DNA of 64,000 nucleotides from an uncultured Bartonella sp. (GTDB lineage Bacteria > Pseudomonadota > Alphaproteobacteria > Rhizobiales > Rhizobiaceae), in NCBI GenBank assembly GCA_946478235.1, contig CAMLBF010000004.1, positions 62,001 through 126,000 of the forward strand, written 5' to 3'. Positions 62,359 to 64,000 of this stretch are shown here, piece after piece. Each line of letters begins with the position of its first letter. Within the stretch, counting starts at the first letter, position 1. The translations under genes and the position numbers were made by a program. Under the pieces are notes generated by a model, which saw nothing but the letters and a program-made list of their open reading frames with translations, did not search any database and was not told the DNA's origin.

Positions 62359-63520
62359 TCGTATTCTTACATTCAATTCGGGGTCTTCATCACTAAAAAT
62401 CGGCCTTTATGAGACTGATAATGGTTGTGCAAAAAGAATAGGAAAAGGCTCTATTGATCTTAGACGAAATTGTTTTTCATTTCGTATCGAAGGTGGGAAA
62501 CAAATAGTCACAGCACCATTACATGAAAATGCAGATGATAAGATGAGATTGAAGGAAGTCTTCAGCTGGATTTCGAAAGCAGTGGAGATTGGTTCTATCA
62601 AAGTGGTTGGTCATAGGGTAGTACATGGGGCTGATATTTTTAAAGAGGCTTGTACCGTTACAGACAAAACTCTCGATTATATGGAATCATTAATTCCGCT
62701 CGATCCGTTACATCAACCAGCCAATTTAAAATTGATTTATCTTGTACGTAAATTGTATCCATCATTACAGCAAACGGCTTCTTTTGATACATCATTTCAC
62801 CAAGAGCAATCGGATAAAGTAAGGCGATTTGCTTTGCCGCGCTTATTACATGACCAAGGTGTAAAGCGGTACGGTTTTCACGGACTTTCTTACCGATACA
62901 TTTCTAGCAAATTAAAGACACTGCCTGAAAACGTAAAAACTGAAAATGTCATTGTTGCCCATCTTGGTAGTGGTGCGAGTCTTTGTGCGATGAAGAACGG
63001 GAAAAGTGTGGAAACAACTATGGGGTTTTCAACGTTGGATGGTATCCCTATGGCATCGCGTTGCGGAGCATTAGATGCTGGTGTCCTGATTTATCTATTG
63101 CGGGATAATAAACACAGTGTCAGTGATATTGAATATATGCTTTATCATTCCAGTGGCTTATTAGGAATATCTGGTATTAGCGCTGATGCACGTGATCTAA
63201 TTGAATCAAAACTTAGTCAGGCGAGACAGGCGCTTGATGTTTTTAACTTTCGGGTAGCAGGTGAAATAGCGCGTTTAGCGGTTGCGTTGAATGGTCTTGA
63301 TAGTATCATTTTTACGGGTGGAATTGGTGAACATCAGCCGGAAATTAGAGCCGCAATTTTAGAACAACTTCGTTGGCTTGGTTTCAATATTGACTATAAA
63401 GCAAATGATGTGAATGCTTTGCAAATAACCACACAAGACAGCCGATTGGCGGCATGTGTTATCGCGACGGATGAAGAACAATGCATTGCAGATGATGCAG
63501 CCTATCTGATGAGGCATTAA
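62351..63520 (+). CDS. ackA: Acetate kinase
   Basis: This 389-residue ASKHA-fold kinase interconverts acetyl phosphate plus ADP and acetate plus ATP. Family signatures are ILTFNSGSSSLKIGLY at the N-terminus, VVGHRVVHG, TASFDTSFH, the phosphate loop VIVAHLGSGASLCAMKNGKSV, and the adenosine motif FTGGIGEHQPEIRA. ATG 62351 overlaps the pta stop; an upstream Met in the open frame would overlap pta by 41 bases. With pta it forms the acetyl-CoA/acetate route, for overflow or acetate use. Confidence 0.93.
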   Translation: MNDRILTFNSGSSSLKIGLYETDNGCAKRIGKGSIDLRRNCFSFRIEGGKQIVTAPLHENADDKMRLKEVFSWISKAVEIGSIKVVGHRVVHGADIFKEACTVTDKTLDYMESLIPLDPLHQPANLKLIYLVRKLYPSLQQTASFDTSFHQEQSDKVRRFALPRLLHDQGVKRYGFHGLSYRYISSKLKTLPENVKTENVIVAHLGSGASLCAMKNGKSVETTMGFSTLDGIPMASRCGALDAGVLIYLLRDNKHSVSDIEYMLYHSSGLLGISGISADARDLIESKLSQARQALDVFNFRVAGEIARLAVALNGLDSIIFTGGIGEHQPEIRAAILEQLRWLGFNIDYKANDVNALQITTQDSRLAACVIATDEEQCIADDAAYLMRH

Positions 63521-63827
63521 GATTGTTTATATTTTAAAATTTGTAATGATAACAGTGTGATAAAAATATTATTCAAATCATAAAGTATCAGGAATTATAA
63601 TCATCATATTCTCGCAATTAAATCTATTACTAAAACGGATATAGAAATATATTTGTCTGAATTTTAGTAAAAGATTCTAATAGATAGTTCATTTTTTTAT
63701 TTTTCAACCTAAATAAATAATAAAAAATATAATTTCTTCTATAGATATAGAGAAGCCCTGCTGTAGTTAATTATAAGTAAAGAACATGCAGTTCGAGACA
63801 ATTAATTAAATATAGAAGGATATCTCG
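63521..63827. other. AT-rich gap between ackA and SDR gene
   Basis: No gene is seen. CTTCTATA and ATAGAGAAG form an imperfect hairpin near 63737-63755. Longer arms TCTATTA-CTAAAA and TTTTAG...TAATAGA flank about 63628-63683. AGAAGGA at 63814-63820 is the ribosome site of the next gene. Confidence 0.35.
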
Positions 63828-64000
63828 ATGTCAGACGAAAAAAATAAAAATGCTCATCATGGTCATGAAGCAAACTCGAATAATCAATGTTGTTCGCAGC
63901 CAAATCCATTAAATGCCCTTCGTAATCCTTTAGATGCTTACCCTAAACCTCCATATCATACTGAAAAACAAACCGTGCCAGGATTGGTTTCAAAAATGAA
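63828..64000 (+). CDS. SDR family oxidoreductase, N-terminal fragment (3' end outside window)
   Basis: The frame from ATG 63828 runs off the right edge after 57 codons. The readable part has a His/Asn-rich start (about residues 1-25, with a Cys pair) followed by YPKPPYHTEKQTVPGLVSKM. The pattern PP[FY]..Q..PG....M just before the Rossmann fold is typical of the YhdF/YgiS-type SDR oxidoreductases that occur widely in Rhizobiales. The catalytic domain is not in the window, so the call is provisional. Confidence 0.55.
   Translation, partial: MSDEKNKNAHHGHEANSNNQCCSQPNPLNALRNPLDAYPKPPYHTEKQTVPGLVSKM

Noticed and set aside
1-64000. tRNA, rRNA, CRISPR array, insertion sequence or prophage
   Set aside because: I scanned the intergenic gaps for cloverleaf ends, regularly spaced repeats, transposase or integrase genes and found none; XerC is the housekeeping recombinase, not an element integrase.

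Overview
The window is 64 kb of a gene-dense, AT-rich alphaproteobacterial chromosome (roughly 40% G+C by eye, with intergenic stretches much richer in A/T). Gene content and local order point to the Hyphomicrobiales (Rhizobiales), and the low G+C and compact metabolism to Bartonellaceae or a close host-associated relative. The supporting markers are a ~1600-residue NAD-dependent glutamate dehydrogenase, CobS/CobT, a HWE-family histidine kinase, a NodT-type efflux lipoprotein, DUF2125, DUF1674, DUF1127, a J-domain protein with the J domain at its C-terminus, and the gene order ffh-chorismate mutase-rpsP with rimM-trmD-rplS-leuC-GNAT-sdhCDAB. No rRNA, tRNA, insertion sequence, prophage or CRISPR array was found. 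This is core chromosome, not an island.

Layout. 1-6.2 kb: end of hemD, a HemX/mitofilin-like membrane protein, HemY, a TerB-like protein, a class I amidotransferase, ChaC and a DUF2125 protein. 6.3-11.1 kb: the giant glutamate dehydrogenase on the minus strand. 11.5-14 kb: a possible 19-codon leader ORF, pyridoxal kinase coupled to beta-carbonic anhydrase, and a lytic transglycosylase. 14.2-23 kb: translation and secretion genes (ffh, chorismate mutase, rpsP), the SDH assembly factor DUF1674, htpX, rsmB, a heparinase II/III-like protein and purH. 23.4-27.7 kb: a DUF1127 mini-gene, two EamA transporters, SURF1, rpmB and a YhhQ queuosine-precursor transporter. 27.9-34 kb: cobT-cobS, a J-domain protein, bolA, xerC and a SapC-family protein. 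34.1-42.2 kb: rimM-trmD, rplS, leuC, a GNAT acetyltransferase and the sdhCDAB operon. 42.4-50.9 kb: ubiH-type hydroxylase, tesB, amtB, ftsK, lolA and xthA. 51-55.7 kb: a NodT-MacA-MacB efflux operon. 55.8-64 kb: ybaK, ydcF-ftsX-ftsE, hpt, a HWE kinase, pta-ackA and the start of an SDR oxidoreductase.

How the genes work together. Respiration and the TCA cycle are represented by complex II, its assembly factor SdhAF4, SURF1, a ubiquinone hydroxylase and haem-pathway genes. Nitrogen and acetate metabolism are represented by glutamate dehydrogenase, AmtB and Pta-AckA. Envelope and division functions are covered by FtsK, FtsEX, LolA, MltB, YdcF, XerC and MacAB. Many genes are translationally coupled: pdxY/CA, rimM/trmD, surf1/DMT, ftsE/ftsX, OMF/macA and pta/ackA.

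I did not find a new multi-gene system. The most unusual signals are small and non-coding: a perfect 32-bp palindrome over the xerC start codon, an 11-bp inverted repeat directly against the purH ribosome-binding site, a folded leader with a terminator-like hairpin before ffh, a sigma-54-like promoter before a glnK-less amtB, stacked hairpins in the very AT-rich region before pta, and a minus-strand ORF upstream of sdhC.
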